Below, piece by piece: positions 45,269 through 45,667 of a DNA stretch of 45,667 bases. The stretch is from NCBI RefSeq assembly GCF_900129285.1, contig NZ_FQUW01000023.1, positions 1 to 45,667 on the forward strand, written 5' to 3'. The position numbers and the translations under genes were made by a program. Source of the DNA: Desulfofundulus australicus DSM 11792 (GTDB taxonomy: Bacteria > Bacillota > Desulfotomaculia > Desulfotomaculales > Desulfovirgulaceae). The notes below the pieces were generated by a model. It was not told the DNA's origin. It did no database searches and worked only from the letters and a program-made list of their open reading frames with translations. Numbering within the stretch: position 1 is the first letter of the stretch; the number at the start of each line of letters is the position of its first letter.

Positions 45269-45322
45269 ATTTATGGTCACGGTCCAGGGCCAAATATGGG
45301 GAAGCCCCCCCACTAATATTTC

Positions 45323-45667
45323 TTAAGGCAGTTTATCTCCTTTAACGCCGTTATTGATGATGACCCGAGCTTCTTCCAGGGTGCTGGCGGCAAACAGCTG
45401 CTCCAGGATATAGTCCAGCGTTTCTAAATCGGTCATCCGCTCGACCTTTTGCTTCAAGCCGGCCGACTTATCCCCAAACTTACGGGACAGATATTTACAA
45501 ATGATTTCCCGCGCTTTCTCCACACGCCCTTCCACACGGCCTTCCGCACGGCCTTTTTCATGCCAGCTGGTGGTTATTTGCATAATGGCGTCAACCTCCT
45601 TTTTGTCCATTTTACCCAATTCACGGTAAAGTTGTTCTTCTTCCTCGCGGTTCAGCTTCAGGTAGGT
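45323..45667 (-). CDS. C-terminal part of an Rpn-like PD-(D/E)XK transposase/nuclease family protein (cut by window end)
   Basis: The frame is open from the window edge (TYLKLNREEEEQLYREL) to TAA at 45323-45325, 114 codons. The segment KKEVDAIMQITTSWHEKGRA, with EGRVEGRVEKA repeats and then ICKYLSRKFGD and LDYILEQLFAASTLEEARV, is the typical tail of Rpn/YhgA-like and DUF4351-containing proteins, where a PD-(D/E)XK nuclease domain lies N-terminally, outside this window. The Gly-Arg-Val-Glu repeats are a common feature of the group. The true start and catalytic domain cannot be seen. Confidence 0.75.
   Translation of the reverse strand, partial: TYLKLNREEEEQLYRELGKMDKKEVDAIMQITTSWHEKGRAEGRVEGRVEKAREIICKYLSRKFGDKSAGLKQKVERMTDLETLDYILEQLFAASTLEEARVIINNGVKGDKLP

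Overview
The window looks like a chromosome segment of a Gram-positive, probably anaerobic and possibly thermophilic member of the Firmicutes, of the Desulfotomaculum/Pelotomaculum type. The reasons are a GC-rich housekeeping core, Bacillus-like sigma-A promoters (TTGACA/TATAAT) and strong GGAGG ribosome binding sites, frequent TTG starts (gatB, gatA, hisH, hisB, hisD and others), an indirect Gln-tRNA pathway (gatCAB), an S-layer-homology protein, the lipid II flippase Amj, and a ykkC-family riboswitch on a purine operon. The genus is an inference; no 16S rRNA or other taxonomic marker is present.

Layout. 1-4.75 kb is an insertion-sequence graveyard (IS3, IS110, IS1634 and IS1182/IS4-like fragments) surrounding an ECF sigma factor/anti-sigma pair. 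5.0-6.7 kb is visibly AT-richer and holds a coiled-coil DUF1878-like gene, a secreted protein of unknown function and a divergent orphan OmpR-type response regulator. The shared upstream region carries four 11-bp-spaced direct repeats that abut a divergent promoter. From 7.5 to 35.9 kb almost everything is on the minus strand and is housekeeping: pcrA-amj-ligA-gatCAB (helicase, flippase, ligase, amidotransferase), then yerC-hisDCBHAF-hisIE, then the purine operon (NCS2 permease-purEBCFMNHD), then hpt-guaA, then a LolA-like lipoprotein-type gene. From 36 to 37.8 kb a MazG-like pyrophosphohydrolase and a DUF1015 protein run on the plus strand, and murJ faces them. 39.6-45.7 kb is a rearranged accessory region: a decayed HepT-type HEPN gene, a protein fragment, an SLH protein, a vapBC toxin-antitoxin pair between two copies of the end of a PQQ/beta-propeller gene, a second vapC scrap, and the end of an Rpn-like (PD-(D/E)XK transposase/nuclease) gene cut by the window edge.

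How it works together. Three nucleotide/amino-acid modules share PRPP: the his operon and purine operon consume it, and hpt salvages bases with it. The purine operon has a sigma-A promoter followed by an RNA element that closely matches the PRPP class of ykkC riboswitches, whose 3' segment doubles as the 5' arm of an intrinsic terminator; high PRPP should allow read-through. The his operon starts from a near-consensus promoter whose -10 lies inside a 20-bp perfect palindrome, with a second palindrome just downstream, immediately after the TrpR-family gene yerC, which is the likely repressor.

The most interesting unexplained system is the orphan response regulator/11-bp repeat array/secreted low-GC protein at 5.0-7.4 kb. 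The best regulatory finds are the PRPP riboswitch and the his operator region.
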